In this document: positions 32,873 through 41,213 of the stretch, one piece after another
Layout of the letters: every line of letters begins with the position of its first letter
Numbering within the stretch: position 1 is the stretch's first letter
Source of the DNA: Bacteriovoracaceae bacterium UBA3083
Lineage (GTDB): Bacteria > Bdellovibrionota > Bacteriovoracia > Bacteriovoracales > Bacteriovoracaceae
Assembly: GCA_002366565.1 (NCBI GenBank)
Contig: DFBJ01000012.1
Coordinates: 652,277 to 716,276 of the forward strand
Direction: 5' to 3'
Length of the DNA stretch: 64,000 nt
Translations under genes and position numbers: made by a program
Notes under the pieces: model-generated
What the model was told of the DNA's origin: nothing
What the model saw: only the letters and a program-made list of their open reading frames with translations
Databases searched by the model: none

Positions 32873-33979
32873 ATGAAAATAGGTGTACCTAAAGAAATTA
32901 AAAATAACGAAAACAGAGTTGGTCTTGTTCCAGGTGGAGTTAGACAGCTAGTACATGACGGGCACGAAGTTTTCATCGAAAACAATGCTGGTGTTGGCGT
33001 AGGTATTGAAAATGAGGAATATATCAATGCTGGTGCAAAGATTCTTCCTACATTAGAAGACGTATTTGCTGAATCAACAATGATTATAAAAGTAAAAGAG
33101 CCACAGGCACGTGAGATTGCTTGTTTAAAGCCTCATCATATTCTTTATACATATCTTCACCTTGCTGCTGACCATGAGCAGACAACAGGTTTAATGAAGT
33201 CTGGATCGACTTCAATTGCATACGAAACAATTCAACCTGATGATGGTTCTCTTCCTCTTCTAACTCCAATGTCTGAAGTTGCAGGAAGAATGGCAACTCA
33301 AGTTGGTGCTGCTTACCTTCAAAAGGATCACGGAGGGAAAGGTATTCTTCTAGGTGGTGTTCCAGGTACAAGAAGAGCAAAAGTAACTGTAATTGGTTGT
33401 GGAATTGCTGGAACAAATGCAATTAAAATGGCGATGGGAATGGGAGCTGATGTTACAGCAATCGACCTATCAACGAAGAGACTAGCTGAACTAGACGACT
33501 TATTTGATAACAGAATAACAACTCTATTCTCAAATATTGAAAATATAGAAACAAGTGTACTTTCATCTGACCTAGTAATTGGTGCAGTATTAGTTCCTGG
33601 AGCAAAAGCTCCTAAGCTTGTAACAAGAGATATGATTTCAAGAATGGACAAAGGTTCTGTTGTAGTTGATATTGCTGTTGACCAAGGTGGATGTATTGAA
33701 ACTTGTAAGCCAACAACTCACCAAAATCCTACTTTCGATATTGATGGTGTTGTTCATTACTGTGTAGCAAATATGCCAGGAGCAGTTCCAAGAACTTCTA
33801 CTTTTGCACTTACAAATGTAACTCTTAAGTACGCTAGAATGATTGCATCTATGGGTGTTGAAGAAGCGGCGAAAATGGATCCTGCATTTAGAAAAGGTAT
33901 CAATGTTTACAAAGGTGATTTAGTCTACGAACAAATTGCAGTTGACTTAGATTTACCATATACAGCTTTAAAAATATAA
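32873..33979 (+). CDS. ald: Alanine dehydrogenase
   Basis: Ald converts L-alanine to pyruvate and ammonia with NAD. The chosen ATG at 32873 follows AGGAGAGAGTTG and gives 368 residues beginning MKIGVPKEIKNNENRVGLVP, exactly the family N-terminus; an earlier in-frame ATG at 32798 has no support. Conserved blocks include YTYLHLAADHEQT, the Rossmann segment KVTVIGCGIAGTNAI and DIAVDQGGCIET. Ends at a strong terminator. In a protein-feeding predator it would feed alanine carbon into central metabolism; that use is inferred. Confidence 0.95.
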   Translation: MKIGVPKEIKNNENRVGLVPGGVRQLVHDGHEVFIENNAGVGVGIENEEYINAGAKILPTLEDVFAESTMIIKVKEPQAREIACLKPHHILYTYLHLAADHEQTTGLMKSGSTSIAYETIQPDDGSLPLLTPMSEVAGRMATQVGAAYLQKDHGGKGILLGGVPGTRRAKVTVIGCGIAGTNAIKMAMGMGADVTAIDLSTKRLAELDDLFDNRITTLFSNIENIETSVLSSDLVIGAVLVPGAKAPKLVTRDMISRMDKGSVVVDIAVDQGGCIETCKPTTHQNPTFDIDGVVHYCVANMPGAVPRTSTFALTNVTLKYARMIASMGVEEAAKMDPAFRKGINVYKGDLVYEQIAVDLDLPYTALKI

Positions 33980-33984
33980 TAACT

Positions 33985-34014
33985 AAGGCCTTCCAAACGG
34001 AAGGCTTTTTTTTA
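33985..34014 (+). terminator. Intrinsic terminator after ald
   Basis: GCCTTCC (33988-33994), AAAC loop and GGAAGGC (33999-34005), followed by eight T residues. Placed six bases after the ald stop. Confidence 0.92.
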
Positions 34015-34398
34015 CTTTTTACAGATCAGTTTTAGTAAGACAACTCCCTTCTTCGCTCCTTCAGGAAGATTTTTCTCACTCATATCAACAGACCTAACTC
34101 CAAACTCAGACAACAAGCTCACTCTAGTATCAAAACAGTTTTCAGTTGATGCGGAACTCATCAAACTGATAGCATCTAGTGTCTTTAAAAAGTCCGTAGC
34201 AATATAAAAGTCTTTATCTGATAATTTTGAATTCTTTTTAACTTTAGTAATTTCAGAATGAAGTTCATCAATCCTACTCTTTTGCTTTTTAAAGTCTTTC
34301 AACTTATAAATCGCTTTAATATTAGTATCTATCACTTTGCCAACTTCAAAAGCATGAGTTGAGAAAGAAAATAGGAAGACTAGTAAGTAGTACCGCAT
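34012..34398 (-). CDS. Small secreted protein, unknown
   Basis: A 128-residue protein with a signal peptide (1-16, THA cleavage) and a mature region of charged helices (IYKLKDFKKQKSRIDELHSEI) with two cysteines (NCFDT near 102 and LICKK at the end). No family recognised. A very strong RBS (GGAGAGGAGAATTC) lies inside the end of the upstream transglycosylase gene, which it overlaps by 19 bases, so it is coupled to it and may be its accessory. Confidence 0.75.
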   Translation of the reverse strand: MRYYLLVFLFSFSTHAFEVGKVIDTNIKAIYKLKDFKKQKSRIDELHSEITKVKKNSKLSDKDFYIATDFLKTLDAISLMSSASTENCFDTRVSLLSEFGVRSVDMSEKNLPEGAKKGVVLLKLICKK

Positions 34399-36965
34399 GA
34401 ATTCTCCTCTCCTTTTTCAACTTGCTTTAAGTCACCATCAATTCCACCAACACCATTAGAGCCAGTAACATATCTAGCGACTTCAAGTCTTCTAGAGTTA
34501 CCACCTTTATAACGGTGTTTAATGACGTAACTCATATAACTTTTAAAATCGTCATTAGAGAAGTTAGAAAAGCCAGACACTTTCCTCTTCTTACTTCCTA
34601 TTGGATTATTATTCTTATCTAAAGACTCTATAGAACCTTTCTTTAACTTTTCTACAAGTCTTTCAAATGGTCCACTAACACCAGCAACACCACCATTATA
34701 AGACCATCTAGCAAGTATAATTGAAAAGTCTTTAATCTGCTTTGGAGTCATCTTAAGGTTACTTTTCTTATTTTCTTTTTCAAGCATATAAGTGAAATAT
34801 TTCTTATTATACATATAATAAACTGCGGCCATATAGAATCCTTCATCAGGATTTTTCGGAGCACAGAGCCTTACATTCTCTCTTGCTCGTAAGTAGTCAT
34901 TGGCCTTTGAGGCACTCTTCTTTGCAGATGAAGGTAAAACAAGAGGGTTGTTATAAATATTTTTGAGACCCTTACACTCTTTTTGATCACCAGTCATTTT
35001 GTCTTTTAAATCAGAAAGAAAGTATGCTGTTAACCTACTCACTTTCTTAGATCTAGAAGGACTGTCTTCATAAGCTCGATAACCTTCTTTAGTTGATAGT
35101 GGTCTTGTATAGTTTAAGACGCTTGAGTTGGACTTAATCATACGTTTAGCTTGGCTTAACTTATTGTAAAAATCCAAGTAATTAACTGGAACAATTTGAC
35201 CTACACCTAATGCAAAAGTAGGACTAATAGTCTTTGGTTGAAAGTGAGACTCATGATTAATTATTGGAAATAATTCTTTCGCATCAATTCCTAAACACTT
35301 CGTCATATCAACAAATCGATCAGCAAGATGAGTTGAAAGTTCTTTTGATGCACATGCCTTTGGTGCTTTATGTAAAAGTTTCCAGCCTGCAAACTTCTTC
35401 TTACCACTTTTTGTACTATAGGTTGCCTGTCTAATTCTTTTGGGAATAATATTTCCTTTTGAGTCTTTGGCACAACTTGGGTTAGAACTTCTATTCGTCC
35501 CATGCCTTAGGCTTGAAGATATACACTTTGCATATCTTCTCTTCTCAGGGACTTCTAATATTTTATTAATATCACTATTCTTAAGATTAAGTTCTTTATC
35601 CATATAAACATTTGCCTTAAGAGTCTTTCCTCTACTATTTTTTGTATTTTTTAAACGGCATGTTTGCCACTCAATATCACTTGCATTGAGAGGTACGTCT
35701 TCGTCATCTCTAACTTCATCAGAGCAATCATATTCAGGCACAACTGTATTAACAGCATCTTCAATACTATTATCTGAAATAATACTTGTAGCAGTATCCA
35801 TGAGATTGATAGAAATTTGAGCGTTATCATTGAGTTCATCAAGATCTTCATAAGGGATACGATACTCCCACTTCTCTGCGTTTCTTGTAACTATATAATC
35901 ACCATTTTTATGTTTACCTACTATTTTTAAAGTATCTTCAGGACTGAGTTTATAGCGCTTCCCTGTTCTTCTTCCATACGCATGAACAGATGAGTTTTTA
36001 TCTAATTTGAACTTTACTCCAGGGTCTAGCTTAACAGACTCACTTGGTCTTTGAACTTCAGTTAAGAAGTCAGAATTTAAATTGGATGGAAATGTTTTAA
36101 CAGTAGGATTATAAATTTTAATATTTATACTGGACTCTTTAGGAAGCTCTAAAACTTCAATTGAACATGAACTTCCAACAGACTTGACACTAATTGTAGA
36201 GCCTTTTGGAACAGCAATAGTCTTATTACTTTGATTTTGTACATTTATAAATCGATCGATTTTATACGCCTTACCGACTTCTGGACAGCTAGTGCTAACG
36301 CTCTTAACTTCTACTCCCGATGATAACTCTTCTTCATCTATGGATTCATCTTCATTATCAGAAGACATAAGTGTCTTAATTAAGGCCTCCATTGAATCGA
36401 AGTCATACTCTTCTTTATTTGCAGTATTTGAAATATTTGGTAATTCAGAAACAGCTGCTTTATCAGAGATAACACCACTTTTTATGTAATCAAGATAAGC
36501 AGAGTTTCCTATAATTGCAGATCCTTTAATGCCAGACTTAGAATCAATAATCTCTATCTTTCTTTTCCATCCATCAACTTCTAGGACTCTTATTTTATCT
36601 CCAATTGATAATGTTACACTTGCTCCATTATAAATCTGAACTTCAATAGGCTTAGTTAGAAAGCTATTTTTTTGAGTTGTCTTCACTTGAGAGAGGTTTT
36701 CATCCTCAATATGTGTTTCATAGGTACTCTCCCCTATGAAGGCTTCACCAGTTTTTACTCCAGGTGCTATGGAAGAAATGACCTTAATAACTCGTTTCCA
36801 ACCATCAACTTCTTTAATCTGTATTAAGTCACCAGTTTTTAAATAGGTTTTCTTTCCATTTTGAATAATTTCCACGACATTATCAGACTTCACTGAAACA
36901 AACTCAGAGTTTGCATAAAGCGAACTTGAAAATACAAATAATAGTGAAAATAAAAATAATTTCAT
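34380..36965 (-). CDS. Large periplasmic lytic transglycosylase with N-terminal SH3-like repeats
   Basis: A signal peptide (1-19) leads to two SH3-like repeats (about 29-82 and 107-160) sharing EVDGWKR and GEAFIGES/GSAIIGNS, then a third SH3-like segment (360-410, SVHAYGRRTGKRYKLSPED). The C-terminal 330 residues have the SLT fold: catalytic Glu572 in INHESHFQPKTISP, ALGVGQI, AAVYYMYNKKYF and the YNGG motif in ARWSYNGGV. It should cleave the MurNAc-GlcNAc bond of peptidoglycan. At 861 residues it is far larger than E. coli MltC or Slt relatives. Cutting the prey or own wall is possible; sequence cannot tell. Confidence 0.82.
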   Translation of the reverse strand: MKLFLFSLLFVFSSSLYANSEFVSVKSDNVVEIIQNGKKTYLKTGDLIQIKEVDGWKRVIKVISSIAPGVKTGEAFIGESTYETHIEDENLSQVKTTQKNSFLTKPIEVQIYNGASVTLSIGDKIRVLEVDGWKRKIEIIDSKSGIKGSAIIGNSAYLDYIKSGVISDKAAVSELPNISNTANKEEYDFDSMEALIKTLMSSDNEDESIDEEELSSGVEVKSVSTSCPEVGKAYKIDRFINVQNQSNKTIAVPKGSTISVKSVGSSCSIEVLELPKESSINIKIYNPTVKTFPSNLNSDFLTEVQRPSESVKLDPGVKFKLDKNSSVHAYGRRTGKRYKLSPEDTLKIVGKHKNGDYIVTRNAEKWEYRIPYEDLDELNDNAQISINLMDTATSIISDNSIEDAVNTVVPEYDCSDEVRDDEDVPLNASDIEWQTCRLKNTKNSRGKTLKANVYMDKELNLKNSDINKILEVPEKRRYAKCISSSLRHGTNRSSNPSCAKDSKGNIIPKRIRQATYSTKSGKKKFAGWKLLHKAPKACASKELSTHLADRFVDMTKCLGIDAKELFPIINHESHFQPKTISPTFALGVGQIVPVNYLDFYNKLSQAKRMIKSNSSVLNYTRPLSTKEGYRAYEDSPSRSKKVSRLTAYFLSDLKDKMTGDQKECKGLKNIYNNPLVLPSSAKKSASKANDYLRARENVRLCAPKNPDEGFYMAAVYYMYNKKYFTYMLEKENKKSNLKMTPKQIKDFSIILARWSYNGGVAGVSGPFERLVEKLKKGSIESLDKNNNPIGSKKRKVSGFSNFSNDDFKSYMSYVIKHRYKGGNSRRLEVARYVTGSNGVGGIDGDLKQVEKGEENSCGTTY
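36486..36881 (-). repeat. Two tandem SH3-like coding repeats
   Basis: Two 54-residue units in the transglycosylase, both with VEI/VEV start, a short glycine turn, LIQIKEVDGWKR or KIRVLEVDGWKR in the middle and an AFIGES/AIIGNS end. Confidence 0.8.
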
Positions 36966-37013
36966 TCTTTATTATCGGTAAATCCAATTAAATACTTAAG
37001 TAAAACGCACAGG

Positions 37014-37042
37014 TTAACACGAATTTAATAATGTTATAAAAT
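37014..37042 (+). promoter_or_regulatory. Candidate sigma70 promoter
   Basis: TTAACA (37014-37019) and TAAAAT (37037-37042), each matching five of six consensus positions, are spaced by 17 bases. They lie about 114 bases before the chosen start of the lipoprotein gene at 37156, between divergent genes. Confidence 0.5.
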
Positions 37043-37155
37043 CAGCATCTTAATTAAGTTTTTAGGGGAAAAGTGTCGATAGTAGACTATGTAAAACAAG
37101 AGAGAATAATGAGAAAGATAAACATTTCAAAATGTATGATGAGAGAGAACTTTTA

Positions 37156-38202
37156 ATGCTTAAGGTCTTACTATATACAACATTATTACTCCTCTCATCT
37201 TGTTCTATAGCACCTAAGAGGTTCGTGTACAAAAAAAAGCTTGAAGAACATCCCTTAATGAAAGCTTCATCATGGGAATGGTCACAAAATAGAAATCTAG
37301 AAACAAAAGTTACCACTATACTTAACGACCAAGAGGAACAACTACTCTCGATTCTAAAAGGTGCCTATGGATTATTTCCTGCAAAAGGATTGATTCCTTC
37401 AGAAATAAATTCAGCAAACTTTCAACACGTCTTTAGATATGCTCTACTCTCTCTTCCAAGAGAGATGAAGATCTTTTTAAATAACTCTTTAAAGAAAATT
37501 TTCCTAGTCAAAGGACTCGGAGTCACCACATTAACAATTCAGCTAAGTGAAGATAATAAAAAGAACACAGGTCAATTTATAAGCTTTTTAGATATAGATG
37601 TTTTAAACCAAAGGATTAATGATTGGTACACATGGCGAGAGTATACAGCTTTTCAAAATAAACCAGAGTTTAGCTTTAGTCCTTATCTGTCTTATAACAA
37701 TACGACAGTAGATACTTCTCATATGGCGCTATCTTATTTGACTGCCATTATATTAAATTGGAACCCTAAATACTTTCCATCATCAAAAGAGAGATATTTC
37801 TTAACCCCAATGCAGTATGAATTTATAAATCAATCTTGGCAGATGAAAGACACAATAGTGACACCTCTCAGAGAAGACTTATTAGAAGAGCTTCACTATT
37901 TAAGGTATTACAATAAAGGGGAGCCTTTATTTTCAACAGAAGAACAACCTATCTTCTACAAAGAAATTGAAAAAACAAGTTTTGTAAATTTATTCTCTAT
38001 GATGGGAAGTTCTAAAGACTTTATCGAAAGCATTGCTAACTACATCTATGTAGAAAAGCTAAAACACCCATTTTCAATAGATTTTTATGAAGGTAAAGAG
38101 CTTATAAATACTTATGAATCCTGCTGGCAACAAGTCAGATGCCAGCAAAAGAAAAGAATTATAGAGAAGATATTAAATAATGAGGTTTATTCTATAGACT
38201 AG
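37156..38202 (+). CDS. Lipoprotein of unknown function (348 residues)
   Basis: A lipoprotein signal (MLKVLLYTTLLLLSSC) gives the start at 37156; an ATG at 37132 would add eight residues ahead of it, and a GAGAGAAC ribosome binding site favours the later start. The mature protein is mostly helical, with aromatic-rich stretches (RINDWYTWREYTAF, MQYEFINQSWQM) and two cysteines near the C-terminus (ESCWQQVRCQQ). I see no HExxH, serine protease or transglycosylase motif. The gene lies between a lytic transglycosylase (divergent) and a trypsin-like protease (convergent, 11-base overlap), so an envelope role is likely. Confidence 0.75.
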   Translation: MLKVLLYTTLLLLSSCSIAPKRFVYKKKLEEHPLMKASSWEWSQNRNLETKVTTILNDQEEQLLSILKGAYGLFPAKGLIPSEINSANFQHVFRYALLSLPREMKIFLNNSLKKIFLVKGLGVTTLTIQLSEDNKKNTGQFISFLDIDVLNQRINDWYTWREYTAFQNKPEFSFSPYLSYNNTTVDTSHMALSYLTAIILNWNPKYFPSSKERYFLTPMQYEFINQSWQMKDTIVTPLREDLLEELHYLRYYNKGEPLFSTEEQPIFYKEIEKTSFVNLFSMMGSSKDFIESIANYIYVEKLKHPFSIDFYEGKELINTYESCWQQVRCQQKKRIIEKILNNEVYSID

Positions 38203-39106
38203 AAGATATTTTTTTATAAACAAATGGCATTCGCATTATATCTTCACCTACCTGAAACCCACCTCTGTAGCTACAGCTTTTACCGTTATTATCGCACTGG
38301 TTAATTCTACGACAGTAAGTATCTTCATCAGAAACAGCATCCGTCTTCCCTCTCACAAGAATCCCTTCGACTAGGCCTGTTCTGTTATTAAATACTGCTG
38401 ACCCAGAATTTCCCTGAAAAGTATCCAATGCAGCAGTAAAGTAATATTTCGATTTATTATTAATGATGCTTCCACTTAGAGCAACTTTTGTTGGTAGTCC
38501 CCAAGGTGTTCCAATGACGACTAACTTTTCTTTCGCTGAGATATCTTGGCTCTTGTTTATTTCAAGGGGCCTTCTCTTTAGTTTTCGACTAAGCTTTATT
38601 GCTGCAAAGTCTATTGTTCTATTCATTGTCGATTTAAGAACCTCATCACACTTAACAACATTATTCTTCGGTATTTCTATATTTCTTGTATCTTGGGACC
38701 TTTTAGCCTGATAGCCAAAAACCCAAACGTATTTACCAGATGAACAAATATCTTTCATCTCTCCAGTAGCGCAATGACCAGCTGTTAAAAGAATATCATC
38801 TTTAATTAAAAAGCCAGAACAAGTAGAAATATTAATTTGGTCTTTAAAACGAACATCGGAACAGAGATTCAACTTCTTTCCCATAGTCTCTTCACCAACA
38901 GGAGAGACTTGGTATGTACCTCTTATGTTATCAAAACTTAAGTTCTCCAAAGAAATCAGAGCAGCAGTAGACTTTGCTTTTTGTTGCCACTTCTTATCAG
39001 CTTCAAAGACTTCAACTCTACCATCTTCACCATATATGACTTTTTGACTAGCCCATGAATTACAAATTACTAGAGCAAGAACTACAACTTTTGATAACTT
39101 CAACAC
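38192..39106 (-). CDS. Secreted trypsin-like (S1, V8-type) serine protease
   Basis: A signal peptide (1-20) and a pro-like segment (about 20-90) precede the chymotrypsin fold. The triad is His111 (LLTAGHCATG), Asp167 (NRTIDFAAIKL) and Ser235 (DTFQGNSGSAVF). The GNSGSAVF form resembles V8/glutamyl endopeptidase and extracellular S1B proteases. Cysteines at 82, 96, 112 and 121 suggest disulfides. GTG start after GAGAGGTGAAAA. A type II secretion substrate is plausible. Confidence 0.9.
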   Translation of the reverse strand: MLKLSKVVVLALVICNSWASQKVIYGEDGRVEVFEADKKWQQKAKSTAALISLENLSFDNIRGTYQVSPVGEETMGKKLNLCSDVRFKDQINISTCSGFLIKDDILLTAGHCATGEMKDICSSGKYVWVFGYQAKRSQDTRNIEIPKNNVVKCDEVLKSTMNRTIDFAAIKLSRKLKRRPLEINKSQDISAKEKLVVIGTPWGLPTKVALSGSIINNKSKYYFTAALDTFQGNSGSAVFNNRTGLVEGILVRGKTDAVSDEDTYCRRINQCDNNGKSCSYRGGFQVGEDIMRMPFVYKKISSSL

Positions 39107-39284
39107 TTTTCACCTCTCAAGTAAGATTATGTACCGCACTAAACGAAGAGTTACAAAATGACATTTCTGACAATCCCTTACATCAAGTATTTACAATAAC
39201 TTGAATATCCTATGAGGAAGAGTTTTCAAGGCTTTATAGATCTTTATTGAACTGATAGAATTAGAGGGTGCCAAGGAGTGCAAA

Positions 39285-39755
39285 ATGACGGGAAACAAGC
39301 TCGTAGACAATATTATCCTTATCCTTTCTTTTCTTGCGACTGCAGCATGTGTTGGTGTGTTCTTCTATACTGAAATGGTTTACAAGAAGCCGTTGCCTAA
39401 TGAGCAAGTAGAGCTACAAAAGCTAATATCTGATAATAAGAAGATGGCCTTCCCTGCTCCCTTTAAGCTTGATTCACTCATCATAAATCTCAAATCTAGA
39501 AAAACAAGACTTAGATTCCTAAGTGTAGAAACTCAATTAGTTCCTTTCAATCACGATTCAGATGACAAGTTTGAGGCACATAGATCTATGATCAATGATT
39601 CAATTATCAATGTCGCTGGAAGAATGACAGCTGAAGAGCTTAATAGTGTATCTGGAAAAATATTACTGGAAGAGAGAATCAAGAAGTCTATAAATCTAGT
39701 TCTTGGTGAACAACTTGTAAAAGGCGTTCTATTCACAAAATTTGTTGTTCAATAA
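39285..39755 (+). CDS. fliL: FliL-family flagellar basal body-associated protein
   Basis: FliL (156 residues here) is an inner-membrane protein beside the stator whose periplasmic part helps the motor torque. A short cytoplasmic N-terminus, one helix (8-30, ILILSFLATAACVGVFF), and the FliL domain with FKLDSLIINLKSRKTRLRFLSVE and the closing FTKFVVQ (typical FTxFVVQ end) are visible. RBS AAGGAG. It is isolated here from any flagellar operon, so it may be one of several FliL copies, as in Bdellovibrio. Confidence 0.85.
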   Translation: MTGNKLVDNIILILSFLATAACVGVFFYTEMVYKKPLPNEQVELQKLISDNKKMAFPAPFKLDSLIINLKSRKTRLRFLSVETQLVPFNHDSDDKFEAHRSMINDSIINVAGRMTAEELNSVSGKILLEERIKKSINLVLGEQLVKGVLFTKFVVQ

Positions 39756-39758
39756 TTC

Positions 39759-39786
39759 GAAAAAAAAGGCCTTCATGATGAAGGCC
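39759..39786 (-). terminator. Intrinsic terminator of the small leftward gene
   Basis: A perfect 9-1-9 stem (GGCCTTCAT-G-ATGAAGGCC, 39768-39786) is followed on the minus strand by nine T residues. It ends the leftward 62-residue gene and may slow rightward transcription from fliL. Confidence 0.9.
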
Positions 39787-39801
39787 AAATATCTGATATA
39801 T

Positions 39802-39990
39802 TTATTCTACAGTAACGGACTCAGTTGAAGTTCCTTCTGCTTCTTCAGTTGTTGTCATATTAACAGCATCATCAGGAAGATTGTTAATGAAGTTCTCAAC
39901 GTCAGCTTTACTAAGTTTACCTTCGGCAACTAGCTTATCTCTTAATCTTTTATCCAATTCTTTATCTTGTAAGGCCTTACTAAGTCTCAT
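39802..39990 (-). CDS. 62-residue acidic-tailed small protein, unknown
   Basis: Starts MRLSKALQDKELDKRLRDKL after AGAGGTAAAA. The first half is a charged helix, the second an acidic Thr/Glu tail (TTTEEAEGTSTESVTVE). Ends in a strong terminator on the same strand. A good ribosome binding site, a dedicated terminator and typical codon use argue that it is real. No family is known to me; the helix could bind a partner such as RNA polymerase or a ribosomal factor, without evidence. Confidence 0.75.
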   Translation of the reverse strand: MRLSKALQDKELDKRLRDKLVAEGKLSKADVENFINNLPDDAVNMTTTEEAEGTSTESVTVE

Positions 39991-40062
39991 TTTTACCTCT
40001 AAAATTAGTTATTAATGCGAATTAAAGAGCAATCTAACACTTTTTAACTCGATTCGTAAAGA

Positions 40063-40794
40063 TTATTGCCAGTATTTTGGTGGCTTTTCATCGTCATCTT
40101 TAACAATTCTGAGGTTGGCCTTACTCTTTGATCTCATTTTTTGCTTTTTCTCTTGGTCAGAAGTGAACTTCTTCCATTTAGGAGATGCTATTAGATGCAT
40201 CCAGCCATAGCCAAATGCCATTGCTCCTAAATGTCCCCACGCTAAAACTTTGCCAGGAGTGAAGAATCCGTTAAAAAGGAGCATTCCAACTAAAATCATA
40301 CAAAAGTACTTTGCTCTCATTGGAAAAATCAGCATAAAAGTAAATATGCGGTCTGGGTATAAAACAGCATAGGCTAAACATAGTGCCGAACCAGCTCCAT
40401 GCATTCCATATAAAGGGTAACCAAAAAGCCCAGAACCAGATAAGAAGAGCGTAGAGACTAATAGATAGATTATCCCCGCCCCAATAGTAGAAGTCGTCAA
40501 AAAAGCAATGTAGCGAGTTGCGCCCCACTGAGACTCAAGCTCACTTCCAATAAACCATAATAATAGGCCATTGAATAAGATATCAAATACGCCACTAGCA
40601 ATAAATGGATATGTCGCGATCTCATAAATATGTCCAGAGAAGAACATTGCTGGAGATAGTCCAAGATAAGAGACTAGCCCTATTCCACCGGAGGCCTTTA
40701 GTATGCTTGAAAGTATAAATAAGACACCCATTACAATAAGAATGATCTTATTCACTTTTGTTAGTGTAGGAATATGTATTTGTGATTGATTCAT
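40063..40794 (-). CDS. Rhomboid-family membrane protein, probably inactive
   Basis: Six or seven hydrophobic helices over 243 residues with rhomboid features: FNGLLLWFIGSELESQWGATRY (helix 2 and L1 type), YGMHGAGSAL in helix 4 and GHLGAMAFGYG in helix 6 with His188. The catalytic serine of GxSG is replaced: the motif reads G130-Met-His132-Gly. So the Ser-His dyad is absent and the protein should be a pseudoprotease, like derlins or TMEM115. It follows the methylmalonyl-CoA epimerase gene at two bases. The basic tail (KKQKMRSKSKANLR) is cytosolic. Confidence 0.8.
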   Translation of the reverse strand: MNQSQIHIPTLTKVNKIILIVMGVLFILSSILKASGGIGLVSYLGLSPAMFFSGHIYEIATYPFIASGVFDILFNGLLLWFIGSELESQWGATRYIAFLTTSTIGAGIIYLLVSTLFLSGSGLFGYPLYGMHGAGSALCLAYAVLYPDRIFTFMLIFPMRAKYFCMILVGMLLFNGFFTPGKVLAWGHLGAMAFGYGWMHLIASPKWKKFTSDQEKKQKMRSKSKANLRIVKDDDEKPPKYWQ

Positions 40795-40796
40795 AA

Positions 40797-41213
40797 TTAT
40801 GCCTTTTTCTGAGAAACCTCAATAAGAACACCACCAGTAGACTTAGGGTGTATAAAGTTTACTAGACAGTTATTAGCACCATCAATTGGAGATTCATTAA
40901 GTAAAGTGTAACCTTTTTCTTTTAGTTCATTACATTTTGCTACAACATCTGGAACTTTAAAACATAGGTGATGTATTCCCTCACCTTTCTTTTCTAAAAA
41001 TTTATGGATAGGGCCATTTTCACCAAATGGGCACAGAAGCTCTAAGTGTGCATTTTCATCCATTTGAGCAAAAGCAGTTGTTACGCCTTGGGATTCTACA
41101 ACTTCTCTTTCACTTGAAAACTCTAATCCCATATCTTCCCAAATCTTTTGAGACTTATCCAGATCTTTAACAGCAATTGCCACGTGATCTAGTACACTAT
41201 CTTTTCCTATCAT
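40797..41213 (-). CDS. mce: Methylmalonyl-CoA epimerase
   Basis: A VOC-fold enzyme of 138 residues that interconverts (R)- and (S)-methylmalonyl-CoA. Metal ligands are seen as His10 (LDHVAIAVKDL), His in GIHHLCFKV and Glu in GVLIEVSQ. It matches the size and motif order of the family (EKKGEGIHHLCFKVPD, NFIHPKSTGGVLIE). RBS GAGGGAGAAG. It overlaps the upstream small secreted protein by 17 bases and precedes the rhomboid by two bases. It feeds propionyl-CoA carbon from odd-chain lipids and branched amino acids to succinyl-CoA. Confidence 0.92.
   Translation of the reverse strand: MIGKDSVLDHVAIAVKDLDKSQKIWEDMGLEFSSEREVVESQGVTTAFAQMDENAHLELLCPFGENGPIHKFLEKKGEGIHHLCFKVPDVVAKCNELKEKGYTLLNESPIDGANNCLVNFIHPKSTGGVLIEVSQKKA

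Noticed and set aside
33084..33651. Leftward open frames inside ald
   Set aside because: They lie within a well-identified gene on the other strand and have no ribosome binding site or domain.
37156..38202. Idea that this lipoprotein is a second transglycosylase
   Set aside because: No Glu-Ser motif, GLMQ or NNGG-type signature could be found.
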